Source of the DNA: Cryomorphaceae bacterium
Lineage (GTDB): Bacteria > Bacteroidota > Bacteroidia > Flavobacteriales > Schleiferiaceae
DNA: 64,000 nucleotides
NCBI GenBank assembly: GCA_011525035.1
Contig: WTIZ01000060.1
Location: 1-64,000 of the forward strand
Direction of reading: 5' to 3'
Part shown: positions 1-7,753 of the stretch, in pieces
Layout: the number at the start of each line of letters is the position of its first letter
How positions within the stretch are numbered: the first letter of the stretch is position 1
Notes under the pieces: model-generated
Told to the model about the DNA's origin: nothing
What the model saw: only the letters and a program-made list of their open reading frames with translations
Databases searched by the model: none
Made by a program: the position numbers and the translations under genes

Positions 1-106
1 TTTGAAGAAGAGGTTGTCGTTGGGTCACTCGCGCTGGGTTTTGTGCTGTAAAACCCTTTGATTTCACTCTAAACCTCCCCCTGAGCAAGCTCAGGTCGCA
101 GGGCAT
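1..106. other. Intergenic left edge, no supported gene
   Basis: Plus frame 1 is open from the window edge to a TAA at 49-51 and could be the last 16 codons of an upstream gene, but that is too short to identify. Bases 80-95 form a perfect 7-bp inverted repeat (CCTGAGC, 2-nt gap, GCTCAGG) with no U-tract behind it. Nothing else is recognisable here. Confidence 0.4.
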
Positions 107-140
107 AAAAAAAGCCCCTCACTCTCGTGAAGGGCTTTTA
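107..140 (-). terminator. Intrinsic terminator of tRNA-Gln
   Basis: On the minus strand a 10-bp stem (AGCCCTTCAC / GTGAGGGGCT, one U.G wobble) with a GAGA loop is followed by a run of T. Read on the plus strand the wobble becomes a C-A mismatch, so the hairpin is better suited to the minus strand and lies directly downstream of the tRNA. Confidence 0.8.
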
Positions 141-143
141 TCG

Positions 144-214
144 TTACCCGACTAGGACTCGAACCTAGAATAACGGTACCAAAAACCGGTGTGTTGCCAT
201 TACACTATCGGGCA
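144..214 (-). tRNA. tRNA-Gln (anticodon UUG)
   Basis: Read on the minus strand, the sequence folds as a cloverleaf. The acceptor stem is TGCCCGA / TCGGGTA with discriminator A. The D arm contains AATGGCA, the anticodon loop TTTTGGT carries UUG, and the T arm has loop TTCGAGT between CTAGG-type stems. The outermost anticodon-stem pair looks mismatched (C-U). The 3' CCA is not encoded. Its own -7 promoter element and terminator flank it, so it is a single-gene unit divergent from the DUF2723 gene. Confidence 0.93.
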
Positions 215-234
215 ATCATCCCCTTTGGGGACGG

Positions 235-242
235 CAAATATA
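235..242 (-). promoter_or_regulatory. Bacteroidota -7 promoter element for tRNA-Gln
   Basis: Minus-strand TATATTTG matches the Bacteroidota housekeeping consensus TAnnTTTG. It lies 20 nt upstream of the mature 5' end of tRNA-Gln. A T-rich stretch sits at roughly the -33 distance. Confidence 0.6.
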
Positions 243-350
243 GTCCAAATGGCAAAATGCGAAAAACAACCAAGGAAAATTTTGTGGTTTAACATTCATT
301 TCAAGGCTGCGGGGCTGTGTTTTTCTTATTTTCGGGGCAATTACTGAATA

Positions 351-369
351 CGGGATGCCCATTATCCCG
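351..369. repeat. Inverted repeat in leader of DUF2723 gene
   Basis: Perfect 6-bp arms CGGGAT and ATCCCG are separated by 7 nt and end 17 nt before the GTG start at 387. A weak -7-like element (TATTTTCG, 327-334) lies upstream, so the repeat would fall in the 5' leader and could be an operator or an mRNA hairpin. No known regulator is implied. Confidence 0.35.
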
Positions 370-386
370 CTAAACAAGCAGAATAC

Positions 387-3300
387 GTGAATTACAATAA
401 GCTCAATACAATCGCTGGGTGGGCGGTATTTGCCATCGCAACGATTACTTATTTCATGACTATCGAGCCTACAACCAGCTTCTGGGATTGTGGGGAATAC
501 ATTGCAACATCTGTGAAGCTTCAGGTGGGTCACCCTCCAGGTGCGCCTTTCTTCCAGTTGATGGGTAACCTCTTTGGCCAATTCGCTGGTTCGCCAGAGA
601 ATCAAGCCTTGATGGTGAATGCCTTGAGTGCGCTTTCGAGCTCGTTCAGCATTTTGTTCCTCTTTTGGACCATCACGGCACTTTCTGCGAAACTGTTGGG
701 CGGAAGAGAGAACCTAGACAATGCGGGCATCATCGCCGTACTCGGTGCGGGTGCTGTAGGCGCGTTGGCTTACACGTTCTCGGACAGCTTCTGGTTCTCT
801 GCAGTAGAAGGCGAGGTATATGCCATGAGCTCGTTCTTTACCGCAGTAGCCTTCTGGGCAGTGCTCAAATGGGAGCAAGCGGTGGATACCGATCCTAATG
901 CCAACAAGTGGTTGCTGCTTATCGCTTATTTGGTGGGGCTTTCAGTAGGTGTTCACATCCTTGTGTTCTTGACCATTCCTGCCATTGGAATGATCTACTA
1001 TTTCAAAAAATACCCGAACCCAACGCGCAACGGCTTCATCATCGCCAACGGTGTAAGCATCGCTGTTTTGGGTCTCGTATTTGCCTTTATCATTCCTATC
1101 GTACTTCGACTGTTTAGCACCTTAGAGATCACTTTCGTAAACAACTTTGGTCTGCCGTTCCACTCAGGTACAGTGGCTGCTACGCTCATCTTGGTGGGTG
1201 CTGTTGTCTTCGGTGTGCTTTGGACAGCTCGCAAAGAAAAACCGTTAGCACAGCAGGCTGTATTAGCGGTGATGCTCATCGTAATGGGGTATTCAACGTT
1301 CATCATCTTGGCCATCCGTTCGAATGCGAACACGCCTATTGACGAGAACAACCCGGAAGATGCAATGTCGCTCTTGGCCTACTACAACCGTGAGCAATAC
1401 GGTGATTGGCCAATTCTTTATGGTAAGTCGTTTAATGCGCCTTACGACCGCACAGAGCCGTTTGATGATGGCAAGCCAGTCTACCAGAAAGGGTTTGCTG
1501 TAATGAAAGGTCCTAAGCAGGTGACTGCATTCAAACTTCGTAGCGAAGCTGAAGCGTACGTTTCAGAAAATGGCGGCAATTTGAAAATTGATGCCAAATA
1601 CTTGATGACCGACGACAAGAAGGCCAGCAAGCCAAATTACGACCCTAAATACATGGGCTTCTTCCCGAGAATCTGGAACGACGACCCACAGTACAAGCAG
1701 AACTACATCAACATCATGGGCATCAAAAACCCAGATGCGCCGATCTCGTTTGCACAGCACGTGAAGTTCTTCTTCCAATACCAAGTGGGTACCATGTACT
1801 TCCGCTACTTCATGTGGAACTTCTCAGGACGTCAGAACGACGCCCAGCATAGAGGAGAATTGACCAAAGGGAACTGGATTACAGGTATACCGTTTATCGA
1901 CAGCATCCGATTGGGTGGACAAGACAACTTGCCGGAGTCGTGGAAAAACGACCCTGCGCGCAACACCTACTTCATGCTGCCGTTCCTGCTTGGAATCTTC
2001 GGCCTGTACTACCAATACAAGAAAAACAACAAGGACGCTTGGGCTGTCACGCTCTTCTTCCTGCTCACAGGTCTAGCCATTGTAGTTTACACCAACCACA
2101 AGCCTTACGAGCCGCGCGAACGTGATTATGCCTTCGTTGGTTCCTTCTATGCCTACGCCATCTGGATTGGTATTGGAGCCCTTGGTTTGTGGGACACCCT
2201 GCGCACCAAGATGAGCCCAATGGTGGCTTCTTACCTCGTTGTGGGTGTAACCATGCTTGCAGTGCCTGTTCGTATGGCAGCAGAAAACTGGGACGATCAC
2301 AACCGTAGCAACAGATATACGGCACGCGACATTGCTAAGGCATATCTCGACAGCTGTGAGCCAAATGCAATTCTCTTCACCAATGGTGATAATGATACGT
2401 TCCCATTGTGGTACGTCCAAGAAGTGGAAGGCTACAGAACAGATGTCCGCGTTGTCAATTTGAGTCTCCTGAATACCGATTGGTACATCGATCAGCAGCG
2501 TCGCGCAGCTTACGATGGAGAGTCGGTACCGTTCAGCTTTGAGTGGAACCAATACGTTCAAGGAACTCGCGATGTCCTGTACTACCGTGACCTTGGCGTG
2601 AAAGGGCGTTGGGACGTGAAAGACTTCGTTCAATTCACCAAGCGCGACGATGCTCAGGTGAAGTTCAAAACTTCAGGCAACAAAGAATTGCCGTTGTACC
2701 CACAGAAGAAGTTGCGCATCAACATCGATAAGGAGGCTGTATTTGCCAACGGTGTAGTTGATGTAAAAGACAGCGCGAGCGTTGTGGACTACATCGACTG
2801 GAATTGGAAAGCAAACGTGATCACCAAGCGTGATTTGATGGTCATTGACCTCATTGCAAACAACAACTGGGAGCGTCCTATCTACTTCTCTATCACCGTT
2901 GGAAACAATCCTAAGGCCTACTTCTGGTTGAACGATTACTTCCGCCTAGAAGGTATGGCCTACCGCTTTGTACCGGTATACACGCCGAACAACACGCAAG
3001 GCATCGACTACGGTAAGGTGGATACGGACATCATGTACGACAACTTGATGAACAAGTTTGCTTACGGAAACATGGAGCTTCCTGAGGTATACCTTGACGA
3101 AACGAACCGTCGCTTGAGCTACAACCTCCGTACAATTTTCGGCCGCCTAGCGAACGAATTAACCAAAGAAGGACAGAACGCTAAAGCGGTTGAAGTCCTC
3201 GACTTCGCAATGGAGAAAATGCCGGCCGAGAAGTTCGGTTACAATTACTTCCTCTTCGGAATCATTGATTCTTACTACCGCGCTGGAGCAACGGACAAAG

Positions 3301-3515
3301 CACGTCAGTTGACCAATGAATTTGCAGACTTCCTCGATAGCGAATTGACCTATTACGAAGGTCTGGACCGCAACGATCGCAAGCGTATGAGAAACGAATG
3401 GAGCACTGATCTTCAGTTCTACCAGATGCTGTTCCGCAACATACAGATGCACGATCAGGAGAATCAGCAAAACTTCTACCAGCGCTATGCTGCCATCGCG
3501 CAGAGCTTTCAGTAG
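387..3515 (+). CDS. DUF2723 family membrane glycosyltransferase (GT117-like)
   Basis: This 1042-residue integral membrane protein has many hydrophobic segments in its first ~300 and middle ~530-640 residues. A WDCGEY motif at residues 33-38 matches the acidic motif in the first external loop of GT-C glycosyltransferases. The C-terminal half has the family motifs YEPRERDYAF and NGDNDTFPLWY and a soluble helical tail. DUF2723 proteins are related to eukaryotic TMEM260 (family GT117), which O-mannosylates extracellular domains. By inference this one moves a sugar from a lipid carrier to an exported protein or glycan. The start is GTG; no upstream ATG is in frame. It is monocistronic, with a strong terminator behind it. 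Confidence 0.85.
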   Translation: MNYNKLNTIAGWAVFAIATITYFMTIEPTTSFWDCGEYIATSVKLQVGHPPGAPFFQLMGNLFGQFAGSPENQALMVNALSALSSSFSILFLFWTITALSAKLLGGRENLDNAGIIAVLGAGAVGALAYTFSDSFWFSAVEGEVYAMSSFFTAVAFWAVLKWEQAVDTDPNANKWLLLIAYLVGLSVGVHILVFLTIPAIGMIYYFKKYPNPTRNGFIIANGVSIAVLGLVFAFIIPIVLRLFSTLEITFVNNFGLPFHSGTVAATLILVGAVVFGVLWTARKEKPLAQQAVLAVMLIVMGYSTFIILAIRSNANTPIDENNPEDAMSLLAYYNREQYGDWPILYGKSFNAPYDRTEPFDDGKPVYQKGFAVMKGPKQVTAFKLRSEAEAYVSENGGNLKIDAKYLMTDDKKASKPNYDPKYMGFFPRIWNDDPQYKQNYINIMGIKNPDAPISFAQHVKFFFQYQVGTMYFRYFMWNFSGRQNDAQHRGELTKGNWITGIPFIDSIRLGGQDNLPESWKNDPARNTYFMLPFLLGIFGLYYQYKKNNKDAWAVTLFFLLTGLAIVVYTNHKPYEPRERDYAFVGSFYAYAIWIGIGALGLWDTLRTKMSPMVASYLVVGVTMLAVPVRMAAENWDDHNRSNRYTARDIAKAYLDSCEPNAILFTNGDNDTFPLWYVQEVEGYRTDVRVVNLSLLNTDWYIDQQRRAAYDGESVPFSFEWNQYVQGTRDVLYYRDLGVKGRWDVKDFVQFTKRDDAQVKFKTSGNKELPLYPQKKLRINIDKEAVFANGVVDVKDSASVVDYIDWNWKANVITKRDLMVIDLIANNNWERPIYFSITVGNNPKAYFWLNDYFRLEGMAYRFVPVYTPNNTQGIDYGKVDTDIMYDNLMNKFAYGNMELPEVYLDETNRRLSYNLRTIFGRLANELTKEGQNAKAVEVLDFAMEKMPAEKFGYNYFLFGIIDSYYRAGATDKARQLTNEFADFLDSELTYYEGLDRNDRKRMRNEWSTDLQFYQMLFRNIQMHDQENQQNFYQRYAAIAQSFQ

Positions 3516-3538
3516 GGGTTAGAAAAAATTAATGACTA

Positions 3539-3567
3539 CCCCCGCGCCGGTGGCGCGGGGGTTTTTT
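3539..3567 (+). terminator. Intrinsic terminator of DUF2723 gene
   Basis: A perfect 10-bp GC stem (CCCCCGCGCC / GGCGCGGGGG) with a 3-nt loop is followed by six T, 24 bp after the stop codon. A second AT-rich dyad (GCCCAAAA...TTTTGGGC) follows at about 3570-3588, in the gap before the convergent helicase gene. Confidence 0.92.
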
Positions 3568-3591
3568 ATGCCCAAAATTTTTTGGGCCGCT

Positions 3592-6039
3592 TTACCCGAA
3601 ATCGAGCTGCATGCGCTTGATGCGCTCAGCAAGGCTCTCGTTGCCCATGGTCTCGCGCAATCGGTCTACGAGGATTGGAAATGCCAAAGGGGTCGGCTTG
3701 TCGATATGGTTGAAAACGGTCTCTTGGTTGGCAATGCGCTCGAGGGCAGCACGCATGCGCGCCTCCTCCAACTGGAACTCGTGCACCTCCTCATAAGCTT
3801 GGCGAAGCAGGAGGTTGTCCGGGTCATAGTCTCGGAAGACCTCATACATCAACTTGGTGCTGTTAATGAGCTGTTTTGTGGTGATGTTTTTGCCTGGATA
3901 TCCCGTGAATACGAGGCCTGAAATCTGGGCGATATCTCGGAATCGGCGTTGCATCATCTCGCTTTCATTGAGGCTGCTCACCAAATCTTCTCGAAGGTGT
4001 TCTAGAGAGAATATATCGCTGTCCAGACCGTCTTCTATGGGTATGGGCTGATCGCTGTAGAGTTCGAAGCCGTAATCGTTCATAGCAATGCTAAAGGTCT
4101 GCTTCCCGAAATGACCGAGGCGGTAGGAAAGCAAGGAGGCCAACCCTTCGTGCACCAGTCGCCCTTCAAAGGGATATACAAACAGGTGGTGGCCCTCTTT
4201 GTCCTCGAGGTACTCGATGAGGAATTGGTCCCTAGTAGGCACAGCAGACCGCTCCTTCTGCAAGGAAATGATGGGTTGTACAAGGGCAAGCTCTGGATCT
4301 TCAAAGGAGTCTCGCGTGGCCGATTCCTCCAGTTTCTCCCTCAAAAAATAGCCCAGCTCCGCACTGAGTGGCATGCGTCCGCCCATGTACGAAGGGACTT
4401 GTCCTTTCTTCTGCTTGGAGAGCCTGACTGTGGCCTCCACCCCTTTGAACCGAACGAGCTCCAAGCACCTTCCGGCAAACCAAAAGGCGTCGCCAGGAAT
4501 GAGTTTGGAGATGAAATATTCTTCGACTTGGCCCAGGAATTTGCCCTTCTGAAGCTTCACCTTGACCATCGTCGAGCTTACAATGGTACCGATGTTGAAC
4601 TTGTGGCGCATGCTGACCTTTCGCGAAATGACTTTGTACACGCCCTCTTCGACAACGACCTTGTGAAAGTCGTCGTAACTCTCGAGGCTCTCGCCGCCGC
4701 GAACAATAAAGTCCAAGCACCAATTCCATTCCTCATCGCTCACCGAAGCGAAGCTGGTCGTTCCGCGCACCTCAGCAAGCAATTCTCCGCTTCTAAAGCC
4801 GTCACTCACCGCAAGGGTGACCATGTACTGGATCAACACGTCCAAGCTCCTTAAATAAGGCATTCTGTCCTCGTTGGCCTTCTCATCGACCGCCTTCCTC
4901 AGTGCTGCACATTCCAACAGCTCCAAACTGTGTGTAGGCACAAAGTGAATCTTTGAGGTTGCCCCTGGCCGGTGGCCCGATCGACCTGCACGTTGCACAA
5001 ACCGACTAACCCCCTTTGGCGATCCTATTTGCACAACGCAGTCTACCGGTCTAAAATCGACCCCTAGGTCCAAAGAAGAGGTACAAACGACTGCCTTGAG
5101 TCGGCCGTCGTACAGGGCCTCTTCCACCCAAGCGCGCACCTCTTTCGAAATGGCACTGTGGTGCATCGCCAATATACCCGCCAATGAGGGGTCTGCAGCC
5201 AATATCTGCTGGAACCAAATCTCTGCCTGCGCACGAGTGTTGGTGAATATCAACGTGCTTTGATTCTCGTGGATGAGCGGCACCACCTGATCTAGCAATC
5301 GTATGCCCAGGTGCCCGGCCCACGGCAAGGTCTCCACCTCCTCGGGCAACACAGGCTCAATGACCAATGACTTTTCAATATTTGCCTTTATGATCTGCGG
5401 CTCCGCGCTCGGTTCGGCACCCATAAGGATCTCCATGCTCTCCTCCATATTGCCGATGGTGGCACTAATGCCCCACGTCCGCAATTCTGGCTGAAGCGCT
5501 CTAAATTTTGAGAGGAACAATTCACACTGCACCGCTCTCTTGCTGCCCATCAGCTCGTGCCATTCGTCAATAACGACAGCGCGCAGATTCTTGAAGAGCT
5601 TCGCATAGCCCTTATTGCTAAGCATCACGTGGATGCTTTCGGGCGTAGTGATTAATATCTGGGGGAGCTTCTTCTTTTGTGCCTGCTTGACTTTCTGCGT
5701 ACTGTCTCCAGTGCGTACACCCACTTCCCATTCTGCGCCTAAGGCGTGAACGGCTCGCTCCGCGCTCTGATGGATCTCCTTCGCTAGTGCACGGATCGGT
5801 GTGATCCAAATAAGTTGAACGCCATCGCACGACTTGGGGTCCGTTTTCATGCGCTCCACGCCCTCGGCGATGGCCGGCAACAGCAACGAATAGGTTTTAC
5901 CACTACCTGTTGGGGCATTGACTAGACCGCACCCGCCGTCGAGGTAGGTGCTCCATGCTTGCAATTGAAACGGGAAGGGCTTCCAACCTTGGTCAGAGAA
6001 CCAGCTGCGGCATCTATGAAGCGCTCCCGCAGAAGACAT
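3592..6039 (-). CDS. Lhr-type (ligase-associated) DEXH box DNA helicase
   Basis: An 815-residue superfamily 2 helicase. Walker A APTGSGKT is at residues 42-49, the DEXH box DEWH at 158-161, TTPES near 131, SATIG near 192 and motif VI QRAGRSGHRPG at 349-359. These are followed by the winged-helix and Lhr C-terminal regions. Length and layout match the 'ligase-associated DNA damage response DEXH box helicase' family, which usually clusters with an ATP-dependent ligase, an exonuclease and a phosphoesterase. None of those partners is nearby. The gene directly follows the flavin reductase gene (stop 6040, start 6039), so the two are probably cotranscribed. Confidence 0.9.
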   Translation of the reverse strand: MSSAGALHRCRSWFSDQGWKPFPFQLQAWSTYLDGGCGLVNAPTGSGKTYSLLLPAIAEGVERMKTDPKSCDGVQLIWITPIRALAKEIHQSAERAVHALGAEWEVGVRTGDSTQKVKQAQKKKLPQILITTPESIHVMLSNKGYAKLFKNLRAVVIDEWHELMGSKRAVQCELFLSKFRALQPELRTWGISATIGNMEESMEILMGAEPSAEPQIIKANIEKSLVIEPVLPEEVETLPWAGHLGIRLLDQVVPLIHENQSTLIFTNTRAQAEIWFQQILAADPSLAGILAMHHSAISKEVRAWVEEALYDGRLKAVVCTSSLDLGVDFRPVDCVVQIGSPKGVSRFVQRAGRSGHRPGATSKIHFVPTHSLELLECAALRKAVDEKANEDRMPYLRSLDVLIQYMVTLAVSDGFRSGELLAEVRGTTSFASVSDEEWNWCLDFIVRGGESLESYDDFHKVVVEEGVYKVISRKVSMRHKFNIGTIVSSTMVKVKLQKGKFLGQVEEYFISKLIPGDAFWFAGRCLELVRFKGVEATVRLSKQKKGQVPSYMGGRMPLSAELGYFLREKLEESATRDSFEDPELALVQPIISLQKERSAVPTRDQFLIEYLEDKEGHHLFVYPFEGRLVHEGLASLLSYRLGHFGKQTFSIAMNDYGFELYSDQPIPIEDGLDSDIFSLEHLREDLVSSLNESEMMQRRFRDIAQISGLVFTGYPGKNITTKQLINSTKLMYEVFRDYDPDNLLLRQAYEEVHEFQLEEARMRAALERIANQETVFNHIDKPTPLAFPILVDRLRETMGNESLAERIKRMQLDFG

Positions 6040-6570
6040 TTAGCCTTTAATTTTTGCGACGAGCCACTGGAATTGGTCCAAGAATTTTGGGTAATTCAGA
6101 TTGAAGTGCTCTTCAGAAGGGTTGCCGCTCTCGTCAAAGAGGTTTCCGGCGCCACTCACTTTTAGGTTGTTCGGCAGTAAAATACCGCCCACGTACAGCG
6201 CCCAAGAATGGAAGGCGTGCCATGCGTTTAACCCACCAAAGGGACCCGAACTCACCGTTACGGCTGCCATTGGCTTAAGGTCGTATTCTGGACGGAAGTA
6301 ATCTAGGGCGTTCTTCATGGCGCCCGGCATTCCGCCATTGTATTCTGGGAATACGAACAACACGCCGTCAGCATCCGTCAATGCTGCACGCATCATAGGG
6401 ATCTGAGGAATGTCGCGACCGGTGTCAAAGTTTGGAAAATCTAATTCGCGCAAGGAAATAACCGTAGCGGTCACACCCTCTTGGGCATTGAGCGCATCGC
6501 ATAAGAATTGTGCAATCTTAGCAGAGTTGGACCCGGAACGCGGGCTTCCTTGAATTACTGATATGTTCAT
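6040..6570 (-). CDS. NAD(P)H-dependent FMN reductase family protein
   Basis: A small flavodoxin-fold reductase of about 176 residues. The N-terminal phosphate-binding loop GSPRSGSNS for FMN follows strand MNISVIQ, and FVFPEYNGGMPGAMKNALDY is the signature of the YieF/ChrR/azoreductase-like group. It probably transfers electrons from NAD(P)H to FMN or quinone-like acceptors in the cytoplasm; the true substrate is unknown. The ATG at 6570 was chosen because the longer reading frame begins with TTG and adds seven residues not typical of the fold. It abuts the helicase gene downstream. Confidence 0.87.
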   Translation of the reverse strand: MNISVIQGSPRSGSNSAKIAQFLCDALNAQEGVTATVISLRELDFPNFDTGRDIPQIPMMRAALTDADGVLFVFPEYNGGMPGAMKNALDYFRPEYDLKPMAAVTVSSGPFGGLNAWHAFHSWALYVGGILLPNNLKVSGAGNLFDESGNPSEEHFNLNYPKFLDQFQWLVAKIKG

Positions 6571-6614
6571 TGTAGAGGCTTTTGTTTTCAAACAAGCCCT
6601 TAAAGAAAAAGGTT

Positions 6615-6908
6615 CTAGGCCTTCTTTCCGAATTTTGGAACGCGGAAGTAGTCAGAATTTGCATCCGGCGCATTTTTCAGGGCTTCTTCCTTCGGCAGCA
6701 TACCTTGCGCTTGGTCGTCACGCATCACATCCGTGCTCTCGCTCATCTGTGTCAAAGGCTCTACGCCTTCAAGGTCTAAGGCGTCGATCTGCGCAACAAA
6801 CTCAAGAATCTTGCCCATGTCGCCCTGCATCTCCTTTAGCTCTTCTTCGCTAAACTCGAGGCGGCTCAAGTGTGCCAAATGTTTGATTTGTTCTAGACTG
6901 ATGCTCAT
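6615..6908 (-). CDS. gatC: Asp-tRNA(Asn)/Glu-tRNA(Gln) amidotransferase subunit C
   Basis: A 97-residue protein with the GatC pattern: an N-terminal helix HLAHLSRLEFSEEEL, then FVAQIDALDLEGVEPLTQM and a short tail ending in FRVPKF. GatC stabilises the GatCAB complex that amidates misacylated Glu-tRNA(Gln) or Asp-tRNA(Asn). gatA and gatB are not in the window, which is usual in Bacteroidota. The ATG at 6908 is preferred; an upstream extension would run almost into the plsC stop at 6919. The purine-rich AGAAAGAAG just before the ATG may serve as ribosome-binding site. Confidence 0.9.
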   Translation of the reverse strand: MSISLEQIKHLAHLSRLEFSEEELKEMQGDMGKILEFVAQIDALDLEGVEPLTQMSESTDVMRDDQAQGMLPKEEALKNAPDANSDYFRVPKFGKKA

Positions 6909-6918
6909 GCTTCTTTCT

Positions 6919-7671
6919 TTAGTCCAAAGGTAAGGCAACTTTCCCCTCGTGGCCCCAATTTTTCAAATCTTTAGCCAGCGCGAGGTAACAACGATCGCTT
7001 AGTTCTTGTACTGGATTGTCCGATTCTAAATCGGGCCAAAACTCTCCCAAAACCTTGGAGTCCACAAAGCCCAACGAAGACTTCTCGCCCCAGTCGCCTA
7101 AGCGAAACTTGTTTTGATAAATGCTCATCAAGACCACAGGCACGTTGTTGTCTACAGCCAGCTTAAACGCTCCGGCTTTGAAAGGCCCAACCAAATGCTT
7201 TTGCGGCGGAATGCCGCCCTCAGGATAAATCACGACGCTGTACCCGTCTTTAATGCGCTGGTCTGCATCGCGCATCGCTTGCTTGCGGCCGGCGAATGAA
7301 CTACGATCTACGGGAATGGAGGTTTGCTTGAAGAAATAACCAAATAGAGGCAGCTTCAAGAGCTCCGCCTTACCCATAAATACCGCTGGAGACGGCGCCG
7401 CCAAAAAGGTCATTGGAATGTCCAAATCTGATGCGTGATTCGCTGCCAATACATACGGTCCCTTGTGCTTCAACTCATACTTCTTTGGGCGCGGAATAAC
7501 GCCCATTAAGAGCAAGTAGATACGGGACCATAATTTACCCACACGAAAGAAGGCCTCATATTTCGCCCCAGGCCTTGCAAACGCTAAAAGCAGCGGCAAC
7601 AACAATAGGATAGATACCAGCGCACAAACGTAGTACCAGAGGTGATGTATGTAGCTCCCGAGTTTTCTCAC
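6919..7671 (-). CDS. plsC: 1-acyl-sn-glycerol-3-phosphate acyltransferase (PlsC family)
   Basis: A 250-residue membrane-associated acyltransferase. The catalytic HX4D motif appears as NHASDLD (H79, D84). Motif II is IPVDRSS (119-125) and motif III is YPEGG (149-153). A hydrophobic anchor spans about residues 14-32. It should acylate lysophosphatidate to phosphatidate in phospholipid synthesis at the inner membrane. The start is GTG at 7671 with no better ATG nearby. It lies 10 bp ahead of gatC on the same strand, so the two are likely cotranscribed. The exact acyl acceptor is inferred from the family. Confidence 0.85.
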   Translation of the reverse strand: MRKLGSYIHHLWYYVCALVSILLLLPLLLAFARPGAKYEAFFRVGKLWSRIYLLLMGVIPRPKKYELKHKGPYVLAANHASDLDIPMTFLAAPSPAVFMGKAELLKLPLFGYFFKQTSIPVDRSSFAGRKQAMRDADQRIKDGYSVVIYPEGGIPPQKHLVGPFKAGAFKLAVDNNVPVVLMSIYQNKFRLGDWGEKSSLGFVDSKVLGEFWPDLESDNPVQELSDRCYLALAKDLKNWGHEGKVALPLD

Positions 7672-7753
7672 GGCGCTAATGTAATATATGTCACATAGTT
7701 ATCATTAATTCTCAAATACTTTCGAAGGAATTACCAGAAGACTACCGTCAATC

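Noticed and set aside
1-51. Possible C-terminal 16 codons of an upstream gene
   Set aside because: Too short to distinguish from a chance open frame; not listed as a CDS.
216-605. 129-codon minus-strand frame across the tRNA/DUF2723 gap
   Set aside because: It overlaps the tRNA promoter and the start of a clear gene, and its composition is not protein-like.
3570-3588. AT-rich dyad GCCCAAAA...TTTTGGGC as terminator of the helicase gene
   Set aside because: Weak stem and no T-tract after it in the minus direction; it lies between convergent genes but is not convincing.
4111-4854. 247-codon open frame on the plus strand inside the helicase gene
   Set aside because: It is antisense to a well-supported helicase with intact motifs; its translation shows no family features and it has no promoter.
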